The notes beneath the pieces are model-generated. The model worked only from the letters and a program-made list of their open reading frames with translations, was not told the origin of the DNA and ran no database searches. Below, piece after piece: positions 1-10,815 of a DNA stretch of 64,000 nt. The translations under genes were made by a program, and so were the position numbers. Origin of the DNA: Capitulum mitella (lineage: Eukaryota; Arthropoda; Thecostraca; Pollicipedomorpha; Pollicipedidae). Numbering within the stretch: the first letter of the stretch is position 1; each line of letters starts with the position of its first letter. The stretch lies in NCBI GenBank assembly GCA_030062745.1, contig CP099843.1:1054001-1118000 (forward strand). Reading direction: 5' to 3'.

Positions 1-341
1 TTCGGCTCACGTTGTCTGAAATCTAGGAAACAAAGTGAAATCTAAAAAAGGAAAGCCACTCTACGTTGCTTTCCGTCTCGGAGAGTGACTGGTCCCGACC
101 ACGAGCGACGGTCGGGTTCGCTCCATCATAATACGAAACGTCGCCGTTCGCAGCCGGCAATAATTCATGAGATCACAGCGCGACGTCAGCTGGTCCGCGC
201 GCGGTGAGTTACGGTTAAACAGACGGCGGGCGTCTGCCGGCGCCGGCACATTATCACGCGTGCTGCCTGACACAGCGCAGTTCCGCGGCCCACGCCTCGG
301 GCCGGCCGGCGTCAGTGACACGTGACCGCCCCCTCCGGCAG

Positions 342-601
342 ACTCCGTCACCGACTCGGTGGGCAACAGTTCCGTATCGACGGCGACGGACAACGAGCGG
401 CAACTGTTTCTGGAACAGTGCGGGGCGCCGCCGCCCTACAGGCGGGACGCCGTGCTGCCCCAGGGCGAGGAGCGCCGCGGGCTGACCCTGCCGCGCTCCT
501 TCTCCTCGTCGGCAGCCGACCGGGCCGACCTCGGCGTTGGCCACTACCAGGTGCCGCGGCCCTCGGACGACGACGCCCTGTACCGGTCCACCAAGTTCTG
601 A
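342..601 (+). CDS. Shisa-family protein, paralogue 1, terminal exon (partial gene)
   Basis: This is the last coding exon of a Shisa-type single-pass membrane adaptor; the rest of the gene is left of the window. The exon follows a CCTCCGGCAG acceptor, starts in phase 1, and encodes 85 residues before TGA at 599-601. The tail begins TDSVGNSSVSTATDNERQ, then carries a PPPY motif (a PPxY ligand for WW domains, typical of Shisa cytoplasmic tails), and ends YRSTKF. The terminal exon of the second Shisa gene at 39545-39795 shares the phase, the TDSVGNSSVST block, the DNERQLF block, PPPY, a GHY motif and a final YR-TK. The two are therefore tandem paralogues. Known Shisa proteins act in the ER, Golgi or plasma membrane in trafficking and receptor regulation; the role of this one is not known. 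Codon use is strongly GC-ending. Confidence 0.88.
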
Positions 602-850
602 TCCCCCACGGCGCCCCGCTGGCAGCGCCCCGGGCGCAACCCGACCACATCTGCGCATGCGCGTCCGCCACGCGCCGGCCGGCTGCCGTGGCGCCGGCAG
701 GCGGCAGTGTTGAGGCGCCCGGTCGGAGGGGGCGGCGGCGCCGGTCTTTTGCGCTAGAGAGACGGACGTGCGGTAGTGGTGGCGAGACCGGACGGCCGGT
801 GTCGAGGACGCGGCTGGTGACTGTGGTGCCGAACTCTGCGGGCCGGCGAG
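602..850 (+). other. GC-rich spacer after Shisa paralogue 1
   Basis: This 250-bp GC- and CpG-rich stretch lies between the Shisa-1 stop and a candidate first exon at 851. It must hold the 3' UTR of the first gene and possibly the promoter and 5' UTR of the next transcript. No AATAAA and no clear TATA box are visible. Confidence 0.5.
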
Positions 851-887
851 ATGTCGCTTATCAGGAAGCTCGGCGAGGGCCACCAGG
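851..887 (+). CDS. candidate first coding exon (MSLIRKLGEGHQ), gene uncertain
   Basis: An ATG at 851 opens a 12-codon frame (MSLIRKLGEGHQ) ending at a near-consensus donor, CAGG|GTAAGT, in phase 1. The Shisa ectodomain exon at 23700 starts in phase 1, so the two could splice in frame. Against this, a Shisa precursor should start with a signal peptide, and these residues are hydrophilic; a further phase 1-1 exon would be needed. It could belong to another transcript or be chance. Confidence 0.3.
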
Positions 888-1940
888 GTAAGTGCAGTGA
901 CAGGCGTGAGCAAGATGCGCTGCTGCGACGAAAATCGTCACTGGCAAACGCAGCTGCGTGATATCAGAAATCCATGTGTGTGTGTGTGTGCGTGCCATAG
1001 TTATGGTGCAATGAAAGATTTGTTAGCTAGGTGTTCCAGATTTCAAGTCCTTTATGAATAATTCTGTTAACCCTACGAGGATGTCTGCCCGCGAAATGAA
1101 TGCCCCGTGACGTTGTGGGGTAATGATAGCAGATGTATGTTTGAAAAGCGCCTTTGTGTACGCTGTGCTAGGGGCCGAATTGATCACTGGCGTTAGACGT
1201 GTCTCGTGTCATAGGGTTATGCAGCCGTTGATGTGCTGATTACGTAATTTGTGATGGAGCTCTTGTTTTTTTGCTCGCTTTTTTGTTTTGTTTCTGTTTT
1301 TTGTTTATTCTCGCGGCAGAGAAAACAAGTCGCCGTCCCGTGTCCTGACTGAACTAGTGTCGTTGCGATTCTTTCACTGGAGAGCAAAGCTCTTTCACCA
1401 GGTCGTTTCCCGTTGCAACAATGAATGCCTCCTCCCAATAACAGATTATTAACAGTGCATTCGCCTCTCTTGTGCAACAACCTGCCTCCCATTCATCACA
1501 AAGGCTTGGCATATCTCAGAACCTCACTCTAATTCCGTGCCAGTTATACCTTGAGCAGTTAAGCAACCAAAAGAGCTTCATCGTGTCAGATATGATGCTT
1601 GATGTGCACTCTCAGTTCACGTGCCTTGGCTTCCTTACGCAACAGCTGCCGGTCGATGCCAGGTCAGACGATTACTCACCGCATGACCTGCGTGAATCAC
1701 TCGGGGTGACTGACTCACGGGGAGAGAAAGGGAGAGGCTCCTTGTCTGCGACCACATCAGACGGTTCTGCGGACTGGTGAAATATGGATCGCCCGACCGG
1801 CGCGACACCAGATCGCCATCAGGGCCGCCGATCGCTCGTCACCGCCCGATGTCGGCCAGATAGAGCGGTCGGACGTGCGAGCGGCGCCGGCCGGCCACCT
1901 GAGAAAGACGGCAACGCTGCGGCCTGCCGGGTTGCTAGGC
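888..1940. other. non-coding, no gene seen
   Basis: I see no supported exon here. There is a short (TG)n tract near 967-990 and a poly-T-rich stretch near 1264-1310. From about 1780 the sequence becomes GC- and CpG-rich and leads into the minisatellite. Confidence 0.5.
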
Positions 1941-2205
1941 GCCGGGAGGCCGTGACGCCGGGAGGGCGGCCGTGACGCCGGAAGGGCGGCCGTGACGCCG
2001 GGAGGGCGGCCGTGACGCCGGGAGGGCGGCCGTGACGCCGGGAGGGCGGCCGTGACGCCGGAAGGGCGGCCGTGACGCCGGGAGGGCGGCCGTGACGCCG
2101 GGAGGGCGGCCGTGACGCCGGAAGGGCGGCCGTGACGCCGGGAGGGCGGCCGTGACGCCGGAAGGGCGGCCGTGACGCCGGGAGGACGGCTGTGACGCCG
2201 GCATC
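1941..2205. repeat. minisatellite, 20-bp unit, about 13 copies
   Basis: The unit is GTGACGCCGGGAGGGCGGCC, repeated head to tail, so each 60-base line holds three copies. Copies differ mainly by GGGAGGG versus GGAAGGG. Because 20 is not a multiple of 3, the repeat is open in several frames and gives spurious Arg/Pro-rich open frames; these are not genes. Confidence 0.97.
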
Positions 2206-4248
2206 GCTCAGTGGCGGACACTGCCGGCCGCTGACGTCGCGCTGCCGTGGATGACAACGTCCGCCTGCTCCGAACTGCGTTGCTAAATGACGTAGAAAGG
2301 AAATGACAGTGACATGTTGAGGACCGTAGCACTCTTAGATGCGTGCACGGTTTCTGGCTATTCTTTGATCCGGTGTGGCGGTTTCCACGCGGCCACCAAG
2401 GCGGAACACCTCCGCAGTCACCGCAACGCAGACGCCCCAGAGCGGCACTGCCCCTCTGTCGTGCGACGGCTCCCCGAATGTGAGACCAACGATGGTCGTT
2501 CGTCCGTACAGTCGCCCATCAGCGGGCACTTTTACGACAGTTCCCAGCACCGGCCGTGGCATCTTTAGGCTGTTGATTAACTCAGACCATAAGCGTCGTT
2601 GTCCTCCGGCCAGGGCGACCGCCAGTGAATGATTGTGACGGGCATCGCTCCCTGGTCGAGCCTAACCCGAAATCGGTGCCGCAGTCAGTCACACATCCTC
2701 ACGGCGTCCACGCCTTTTGTGGGCCGCAGGAACTGTGGGCGCGGGCCGTGCATGTGCTCGTCCTGGCAACTGGCGCGCCATTAACAGCCCGGCGGCAGCA
2801 GCTGCTGGCGGCTGCCTGACCGGCCAGCTCGGCTGTCCCGGTCTGCGCGGCCGCAGCTGGCTGCCCCGGCTGTTCCCCCCCCCCCCCACCGGCCGGACAC
2901 TCGGCTCGCTCCGGCCGTCTAGTGAGGGGGGGGCGGACTCGGGCGGCTGTGTTGTCGGCGCGCGCAGGACGGCCAGTTCTCGCCGCAGCCGTCCGATACT
3001 ATATCTGGCGCCCTGTTTTGTGGCCGCTCACGGTAATTGCCGGAACTGGGGGAGATAACGGAGCGGGGTGAGCGGCGGGGAGACGCCCGGCCGGCCGGAC
3101 CGCGCCGTCTCGGAGGACGCGCCTGACTGATGTGCCGTTAAATGGCGCCCGGCGGACGGCCGGCCGCGCCGCGGGATCGTCGGTGAGCCGCCGGTCGCGG
3201 GTGGTCAGCCGGGGCGGCGCTGATCGGCCGGACAAAAAGCAGCGCCGGCCGAACGGCGCCCGGCGAATTTCAATCCGCCGAGCGGCCCGTCCGGCGCGGG
3301 CGACGGAGTCCGGCCGCCGGGAGCCAGGTTAGAGCCGCCAGCCGGCGAGAATACTGAACGCCCCAAACAATACGGCGCGGTGACGTGCGCTCGATCTCCA
3401 GGGCCTTTTTATGGCGAGGGAAAATGCCTCGTGATGGCGGCGTATTGACAATGAAGGCCGATCTCGGCTGACCGGGCGGCGGCAGTGCGACACGCTGATT
3501 GTAGCCTGTGCCGCGGCGCTGCGTGTGTGCCGGCACAGTCTACCAGCGCAAGGGACGCATGACTCCGTGCAACAGCCGAACCGAATTCAAATCGTTTGCA
3601 AAATTAAGCATGTAATGCGATGCGTTTCCGTTGATGAGCTTCAGGTTTGATGCTGGGTTTCAGGGTTCCATTCCCTCAGGGCGAGACGATCACATCCCGC
3701 AGCAGGCACTCGGGCCGATTTAATCACACTTGACTTGATCACTGTTGAGTGGCGCCAGGCTGTATACAAATTCAGGAAATCTCTCCAGGCGTCTGGTAAT
3801 CCTATTAGGACGTTCATAAACCGCCTAGTGTCAGTAACTCAGCGGCTGTGTATCTTGATGTCACAATGAGATCATTAGTCTACGCAAAAACTAATAAACA
3901 CCGACCTCGAGATGGCGTCCGGCAATACCAAGCTGATTAGTGATAGACGTAAGCCGGGCTTAGCCGAGACCGAGCCTCAGGGAAAGAAAACGCTGTCAAA
4001 GCTCGCTTAGCTGCAGCCACGGCCGTGTGGTACACAACGCCACCGGAAGCGAGTGACTGGTCGTTCTCTGCAGCACCCTGTCTGCCAGGGAATGTGTGGG
4101 CTCTGTTGGGGACGCTGGTCCGTGGATATGTGTGTACGTCAATGAACCTGCGAGCATGGACGTAGAGTTTTGGTATGGAAAAATAAGGTCATCGGACCCT
4201 AGAATGACATTAATGACGTATTTACATACCTTTATTTTCCAAAAACAA
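2206..4248. other. GC-rich then ordinary non-coding DNA
   Basis: From 2206 to about 3540 the DNA is GC- and CpG-rich with a run of 13 C at about 2875-2887. The rest is of ordinary composition. Short GC-rich open frames overlap on both strands with no recognisable domain. No gene is called. Confidence 0.5.
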
Positions 4249-4360
4249 GTAAACACATGAATGGGTCAGAATATTGATAGGAAATTCCATACAAATAATT
4301 TGCTTTGGTATGGGGAGCGCCATACCAAAGGTGTACAAAGTTATACCCCTGCCTGCAAGT
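4249..4360 (+). repeat. dispersed repeat copy with TTTGGTATG...CATACCAAA hairpin
   Basis: This stretch matches 44285-44361 plus 44635-44660: both carry a GGGTCA-GATATT-like start, AATTCCATAC or AAATTCCATAC, then TTTGGTATG, a short non-conserved loop, CATACCAAA, and TACAAAGTTA. The 9-bp inverted repeat is kept in both copies while its loop differs. Here the site after CATACCAAAG is uninterrupted; the 44-kb copy has a transposon there. Confidence 0.75.
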
Positions 4361-6135
4361 CGCTCTTCTGAAGAGAGACGCTGCAGCGGGATAAATCTGC
4401 ATACATCTGCGTGGGCGGGACTCATCTGCTCGGTGTTGGGTTGTGTCGTTGTTGTTGTGTTGTGCTGAACCCGCTGCCCAGCTTGGCGGGAGGAGTTGGA
4501 GTCTCGAATTACAACTGCTCCCCACGACGTCCTCGGGAGCGGGCGTCCGGCCCAAATTAGACCGATACCCCACGCCGGGTAAGGACCGGACCGACGGGGG
4601 GGGGGGGCGGTCTCATGACGGCAAACACGTGACTATTGTCCTGTGGTGATGGTCGGCTGGCGAGGAGGAAAAACTGGAGATCACGAAAACAGAGGAAGGG
4701 GAACTCCCGTGGTGGAAAGCACAGTACTGAAGAGGGTGCTCGGCACTCCGGACGAATTATGGACAATGGTCATGGGAAATGCTATTTAGTTTGTGAAGCC
4801 AGGCATGGGCAGGTGATGTATACACGGCAGGCGGTGATGCTGCTGCGAAATACATACGTTTGCCGTGCCGGAGGTGACAGTGGTTGGATATATGGGATGG
4901 GGTGCCAAAGCGAGCGCAAAAAAGACAAACTGTTTATTGTGAGAACATGGCTGTGCCTCGCTTGAAGAGCGCTCTTACGCAGAATTTTCAAATGAGGCAC
5001 ACTAACCAAACGTATTGGCAAATAAACGCTGAACATGGACAGCGGATACGTTCGTGACTATAATACATCTCTTATCCATTCTGTCTGCTCCGTATTTATG
5101 TTGCAATGATTTTTTTTAAAGTGAGCACAGTGATATTTCCGCAGCCGAGATGTCTTGCTGGCACTTGTGTGGCGGAACGCACGAGCTGGATAAGACTGAA
5201 GGCCGGAAATGCATCACACTGGACATTCTGAAGTAGATGAGGCTTGGCTGTTGTCCCTCGTCCGTTTAAACTAGTTGCTTTCGGTAGACGTTTTCTCCCC
5301 GTGCCGATTTCCGGAGAATTTGCAAATGATATATGCCAGCGATTGGTCGCCCTCGCCTGGCATTTGCCGTATATTCTCCCCAAACGTACGTATAGCATCA
5401 GCGTACTTTGCATAAATATGCAAGAAGGTTGCATTTAAAGTATGGAATTAGAAACTTAATCTTAACTTGAAACTGAATATTGGCTTCAGAACTGAACAGA
5501 TATGCAAGACATCTTATATATTCAAGGTTTTTTAAGGCTTTGGCCCGCAGAGCCATCTAGTGAGTGGAATTTCGCGTGAACGTCCCATTGTAAAAGAAGA
5601 CATCCTCTGAGCCATGTAAAAACGAAGAACTAAATTTGGGATGACCATGTGATACGTTCTGAAATGTCGGGACTGTTATCACTTATTGTTAAAAAACATA
5701 ACGTGTGAAGTGTGTTAGCTGGAGCTCAAAAGTTGCCCGGACATGCATGTGTTAGACAAAAGATGAAACAATTTGTGCTTTGTCATGCGTAGTACTCGTA
5801 ATGGCTAACAGGGTGCATCACGACGCTCAAGGATTAAGTGGTCTTGTTGACCTGTTGTTATTTTACATAAATTGTGTGCTGCACTAAGCGAATTCAAGAA
5901 CCGAATTCTTTATATCCTAAATTTATGCATGAAGAAACGTCGTTACTTTACCCGAACATTTGCAAAGCGTATGTAAGGTAATCGGTCCCGCTTCCTTTTC
6001 TACCCTCAGTTATATCTGGCCATTTCAAAGCTTTATGAATGCCTCCCATGCCAAAACATCGGAAGACATAAAACCTGCAAGGTGAGCTGAGTTTTACGCA
6101 AATAAACTCGCTGGCTTTCGTATGGCGTTTTGCGG
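4361..6135. other. non-coding, no gene seen
   Basis: There is a G-run at about 4597-4607 and otherwise unique-looking sequence. I find no supported exon, RNA gene or element boundary. Confidence 0.5.
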
Positions 6136-6402
6136 TTACATTTGAACATCATCACTATCCAGAAGGGTTTGCTGGAAGTCAGTGTCAGCAGTGAAGCCCA
6201 CTTCCTCCCTCTTGATGGCCATTTTCTTCGGCGGTTTACTTTCGACGAACGAGGCCTGCGGGCGCGGCGTGACGTCATGACGTCGACCCGGCTTCACTGG
6301 CTCGGCAGACTCCAGCGGCGTGCCTGTCGTCTCCTCTGCCGGTCCCCCGGAGCCGGCAGCGCCGGTGTCTCGACGTCCCGGTCCGTCCTCAGACATTGGC
6401 AA
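6136..6402 (-). CDS. possible C-terminal exon of an unidentified minus-strand gene
   Basis: The minus frame ends in a hydrophilic, acidic tail reading KREEVGFTADTDFQQTLLDS then DDVQM and a TAA stop. Composition and codon choice look more protein-like than most frames here. The upstream part is low-complexity Gly/Pro/Glu and runs into a minisatellite at 6387, which would have to contain or abut the acceptor. I do not recognise a family, no other exon was found, and this may be chance. Confidence 0.2.
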   Translation of the reverse strand: MPMSEDGPGRRDTGAAGSGGPAEETTGTPLESAEPVKPGRRHDVTPRPQASFVESKPPKKMAIKREEVGFTADTDFQQTLLDSDDVQM

Positions 6403-6600
6403 CTGCCCGCCTGTCGGCTTCTCAGCCCGTCCTCAGACATTTGCAGCTGCCAGCCTGTTGGCTTCTCAGCCGTCCTCAGACACTGGCAGCTGCCAGCCTG
6501 TCGGCTTCTCAGCCTGTCCTCAGGTATTGGCAGCTGCCAGCCTGTCGGCTTCTCAGCCTGTCCTCAGATACTGGCAGCCGGCGGCAGCTGCCGGCCGTCA
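6387..6600. repeat. minisatellite, 44-bp unit, about 4.8 copies
   Basis: CCTCAGACA-type unit starts fall at 6387, 6431, 6474, 6518 and 6562, giving a period of 44, 43, 44 and 44 bp. Each unit holds GGCAGCTGCCAGCC (containing a CAGCTG E-box palindrome) and TCGGCTTCTCAGCC. Confidence 0.95.
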
Positions 6601-7706
6601 GCGAGACTCAGCGTCGGCGACATTAGTCAGCGTTTGTTGATGGCGCGTCTGTTTGCCGCCTGCTAAAAGCGCGCGAAGTAAACAAGCCTTCCGCCTCTGC
6701 TGAACGGCGTTATTTTCGGCGGCGGCGTGTGCAAACAGTGAACAGGTAATTGTGACGGTGTTTGGGCTCGGGTGGAAGTTAGTTGTTTGGACCATATCTC
6801 GGTGTTTGTGTTTTTTGGTGAAGTAAACGAACATTGGGAAGGTGTGCCTTGTTTTACGAAACTTTTGGGTGGGCGAGACGGTTTTTGTATTCCTAAATGG
6901 AATAAGTGTTACTGAACCGTAATTACAGTATTTCGGCGGGACGAAAACAATTTTAACCCGTGTGCATTGAAACTGTATTGATGGTAGAGGGGGAAAATGT
7001 GCAAATATTCCTCCCTGGTAAAAAACGGATTATCTTGCGTGACGCGCATGGGGCCTGAGAGGATTATGTGTCCCCGTCTTTATGACATTTTAAGATGAAG
7101 CAGCCCTGCGTCCGTAATGCTAAGTGCACTTCTAAAACCAGGGATATAAGTACATCGTTCTGCGTAGGCATATTGCACAACTGCCTAGTTCTGTGTATTC
7201 TTCGCATCGACGCTGCGAGCACTGCGCATCTTATGCCCAACACACGTATCCACACGTATGTAAGACCTACCTACCTACCTAATACCGTATCTAATGTCCA
7301 TCTAACTTCCAGTATCTGCTGTGGTGTCTGCGTGGCTGAGTTTCGACAGAAGCGTAGGCTGCTCTGCACCTCATTGAATGCAGCGCTTCTTGAAAACTCG
7401 ACAGCCGTCATCAGGCATGAACGGCCCGTAGAAACTTGGCCAAAGTTTCCCAGGATACATGCAAAATAAACTATGCCTTTTCCGGAAGTTCGTTTTTCCT
7501 CTCACATCTGAATTTTGTGATCTCATGGAGCTCCACCGTGAAAGACTCGAGGCTTGAATATCGAGTGATTTGACATCTGCTTGGTATGTTTTTCTTCTAC
7601 AGGTACGGCTGACTGGCGCTGTTTACGAGCGAGGCCGTAGGCCGAGGAAGTCTGTCCGACTTTAATGAGCAGAACACAATCAAACTGAGCGACCAGTCCG
7701 GTCCGG
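6601..7706. other. non-coding, no gene seen
   Basis: Ordinary unique-looking sequence with a short CCTA repeat near 7268. No supported exon or RNA gene. Confidence 0.45.
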
Positions 7707-8375
7707 TAGAGGCCTTCAGCGGGTTGGTTTACCTGTCACCTTCCCGTTACCCTTGGGTAAATCCGCGGATACGGGTACAGTCATGCAATATACACGGGTA
7801 ATGGGTTGGCGATTGGTAAGAAACAACCTTTTGACGGTTAAACCCACGGGAAAAAATGGAAATCGCAGATTTAACCAAAAGGCAGTCCTGTTAACAAAGA
7901 ACCATTCACCCTCACAAATTTACTTGTAAGCATATGATGTTCAATATTAGTAGACTTGCCATCTATTGTAATGATAATCCAATAACAAAAGACCATTTAC
8001 TGAGTCAATTTGTCAAGAAACTTAGAACTGCCAGTTATGAACCCACAGCCTGGAAGTTCCAGTTTGTCATCTCGCCATTTGGGCTTTGACACAGTAGAAA
8101 TCGATTCCCCTGAACTAACCAGTCCTTTCTGCGTCTCGAGTAATGTCCTTCAGTAGTGTGGATTGAGACTGCGTTAGGTGCTATTTGGAACAGGTTTTCA
8201 AACTACGGGTATAACATGGTTAAGATCTCTGTAACTCTAGTAATTGACAGGTAGCGGGTGGGCAACGGGTAAACGATTCTGGAATCGAATGCATTCGGGT
8301 AACGGTCGGGCAAAATTTTTTGATGACGGGTAGCGGGTGGGTACGGGTAAACATTCCTACCCGTGAAGGGCTCTG
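7707..8375. mobile_element. hAT-like non-autonomous transposon (669 bp)
   Basis: The left end TAGAGGCCTTCA and the inverted right end CAGAGCCCTTCA form terminal inverted repeats of hAT type. They are flanked by 8-bp direct repeats, CGGTCCGG at 699-706 of the 7-kb block (7699-7706) and CAGTCCGG at 8376-8383, matching at 7 of 8. Subterminal regions carry many GGGTA and CGGGTA motifs in both orientations, as hAT elements commonly do for transposase binding. There is no transposase frame, so it would have moved in trans. Confidence 0.75.
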
Positions 8376-8924
8376 CAGTCCGGCCTGGCCCGGCCATTGC
8401 GCATATATATATAAGGCTACTTACTTCGAAACCACTGGACGCCAGTGCGTGCTACTTTCGTCAAAAGGCAACTTTATTCTTGACATGTTGTAAACTTGCA
8501 TTCACGCCGTATTGGATTGCAGCTTCATTTGTCTGTAAAACTATTTCGGGGGTGATATTCTCTCTCTTAGACTCATTTTCCCGGGGTGTTTTGAACCGGT
8601 CATTAATGACAACGAATATCACGGGCGCGCGTGACGCCCTAATTTGCAATTCTTGGACTTAAAATTATAAAGCAGATGGGCAAACATCCATTTGTATTGT
8701 TTCTTATTGCAAAATGTATCGGAGTAAAATAAATATAGCAAACAGCATCTTAACATATACTTCCAGCTGTGAAGATTGACATAGTAGGCTGCGCTAGTCA
8801 TGAGACCCACATGGCTTCGTTCTGGTTTTATTTCAAATCAGAGAACGTCCAGAGGTAAACTTTTAATTGTTTGACACGTGCCAGGTGAGGCAATTTCCTG
8901 TTTTTCAGCAATCTGAAGCATTGA
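8376..8924. other. non-coding, no gene seen
   Basis: Follows the hAT-like element; contains its right target-site copy at 8376-8383. No gene is supported. Confidence 0.45.
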
Positions 8925-8966
8925 CAGGCTGCTTGTTTCATGGTGCCCTGTGAAACAAGCAGCCTG
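8925..8966. other. perfect inverted repeat, 16-bp arms, 10-nt loop
   Basis: CAGGCTGCTTGTTTCA at 8925-8940 and its exact reverse complement at 8951-8966 surround TGGTGCCCTG. The stem is too short for a canonical animal pre-miRNA. It could be a protein-binding palindrome, a fold-back remnant or a replication-slippage product. Confidence 0.8.
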
Positions 8967-10544
8967 AGCAAACAAGCACCGCAGCCGGCCGCACGGTGCA
9001 GGCTTTGGCGCTTCGTCCAGCTTATTAAAACCACGAAGATCGGATACACGTGGACCAACGTGGAGAATGTTTGACGTCTGCCAGTTGGATAATGTGGCAT
9101 TTTTATCAAATAGGACACGCGAATATAGCTTTACATGTGACGAATACCACGCTGAAACGCAATAAAGGCTCCCGCAGAACCTAGAAAACAAACAAACCCC
9201 GCTTTAACGTTTATGTTATCAGCAATGTAACGCCAAGCATTGGCGAATCATTTAGCTATGCTCGCGAAGGGGACTTTGTTATGCCTGATGTTCGTTTATC
9301 ACTGCATCCTAACTTGGTTACTGGCATATGCTTGCTAATTTGCAAACTATTTCAATTTTGTTTAGACCCATTACAGAACAGAATAAATTTGAAAACAACA
9401 TTTGCCATGGATGTTTTCTTGCTGTGGACCGGAAATACGGAAAGTACATCCGTCTTCGCTTGGAAATATACCGCACGGGCTCATTGTCATTCACTTATGG
9501 CGTCTGCCGTTCGCATTGGTTCTGCGCTTGCCACGAACAAGGTGGAGAGCACATATAGGAGATTAGCTGTGTAAGTATAATACATTCTCTTACTTTATTA
9601 AATATTTATTTGCTTATGTTTTTAATGCGGTTTTCTTGCTTTCATAGCACAAAAGCCGAGTGTTCAATGCTTGGACACGGAAACACAAAAAGTAGTGGAG
9701 AACGGGAGCATGTGATTTATTAAGACTTCTTTTAGTGCCAAGCCTTACACATAATTTCTAATAGCTGGCCATCGCCGCCCCAGTGGCCTCCAGTTTCAGC
9801 GCCTGTGTTCCTTCAAATAGAATCAGTTTTTTTAATCTCCTCTCTGGCCCCGAGTTGGCTGGCACCGAAACCCGGCCCATGCCTTGCAAGCGTTTCTGCT
9901 CCTGGTAACATATCCGAACTCGGAGCACGCAATTAAGGCTTTCCGATCTACAGATCAGTCATTCGGTTCTCTGATCTTCTGCAACGCAGTTTACGAACAA
10001 TTCGAGCCGCCTTCCAATCAAATCGAAATGACCTTTTGGAGAGCCGTCAGCCTCGCCATTGATCCTGATGTAGGACTTCTCGATAGTCGTCTTTTTCTTG
10101 TGTATTCACATCAGCACGGCAGTCACGCCAGGAGCCACGGAGACGCGGACCTACTGCAGCCGTGAACGCCCCGTTTCTCAATGTTATTGTCTTTTCCCCT
10201 TGTGCACTGTTACTGGTAACTGTCTGGTGCCACCTGCTCAGAACAAGGCGTGTGGGACGGCTTCTGACCTCCTGGCTGTGGGAGATGGAGTCGGCAGACG
10301 CGGGAACCACAGGGGAGCAAATCGTTTATCATCCAAACCAAGGGTGGAGTACCTCACAGAGAGAATAGTTAAAACCGACCCGTGAATGTGCCTGGTACCG
10401 GTTTCCTTGCTCTGTTTTGAAAAATGAAGTTTCATCATGTTAGTCGTTTGGCATCATGTCATTTTGAAATAATCCTACATCCCCTTATTTCTGTAAACAA
10501 AGTCCCCAACATTAAGGAAGTCCATATGTGTGAGTGCGCGAGGC
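8967..10544. other. non-coding, no gene seen
   Basis: No recognisable exon, RNA gene or element end. Several short open frames lack domains and plausible splice sites. Confidence 0.45.
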
Positions 10545-10815
10545 TCTGTCTGCAGTACCGACCAGTGAGCTGTCTCCGTAGCACCGTCCAGTGACACTGG
10601 GAGCAGCTGTCCCTGCAGTACCGTCCAGTGACATGGGGAGTAGCTGTCCCTGCAGTACCGTCCAATGACACTGGGAGCAGCTGTCCCTGCAGTACCGTCC
10701 AATGACACTGGGAGCAGCTATCCCTGCAGTACCGTCCAGCGACACTGGGAGCAGCTGTCCCTGCAGTACCGTCCAGTGACACTGGGAGCAGCTGTCGCTG
10801 CAGCACCGTCCAGTA
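10545..10815. repeat. minisatellite, about 37-bp unit, about 7 copies
   Basis: The unit is CAGTACCGTCCAGTGACACT then GGGAGCAGCTGTCCCTG. Copies differ by single bases such as CCAGTGAC versus CCAATGAC. Minus-strand frames give repeated peptides, which are an artefact of the repeat. Confidence 0.93.

Noticed and set aside
1067..1085. TTAACCCTACGAGG as a piggyBac-like terminus
   Set aside because: No matching inverted end with TTAA was found within the window.
10162..10368. Signal-peptide-like hydrophobic start as the missing Shisa exon
   Set aside because: The frame opens with GTG, not ATG, and the only plausible donor is in phase 0, which does not match the phase-1 ectodomain exon.
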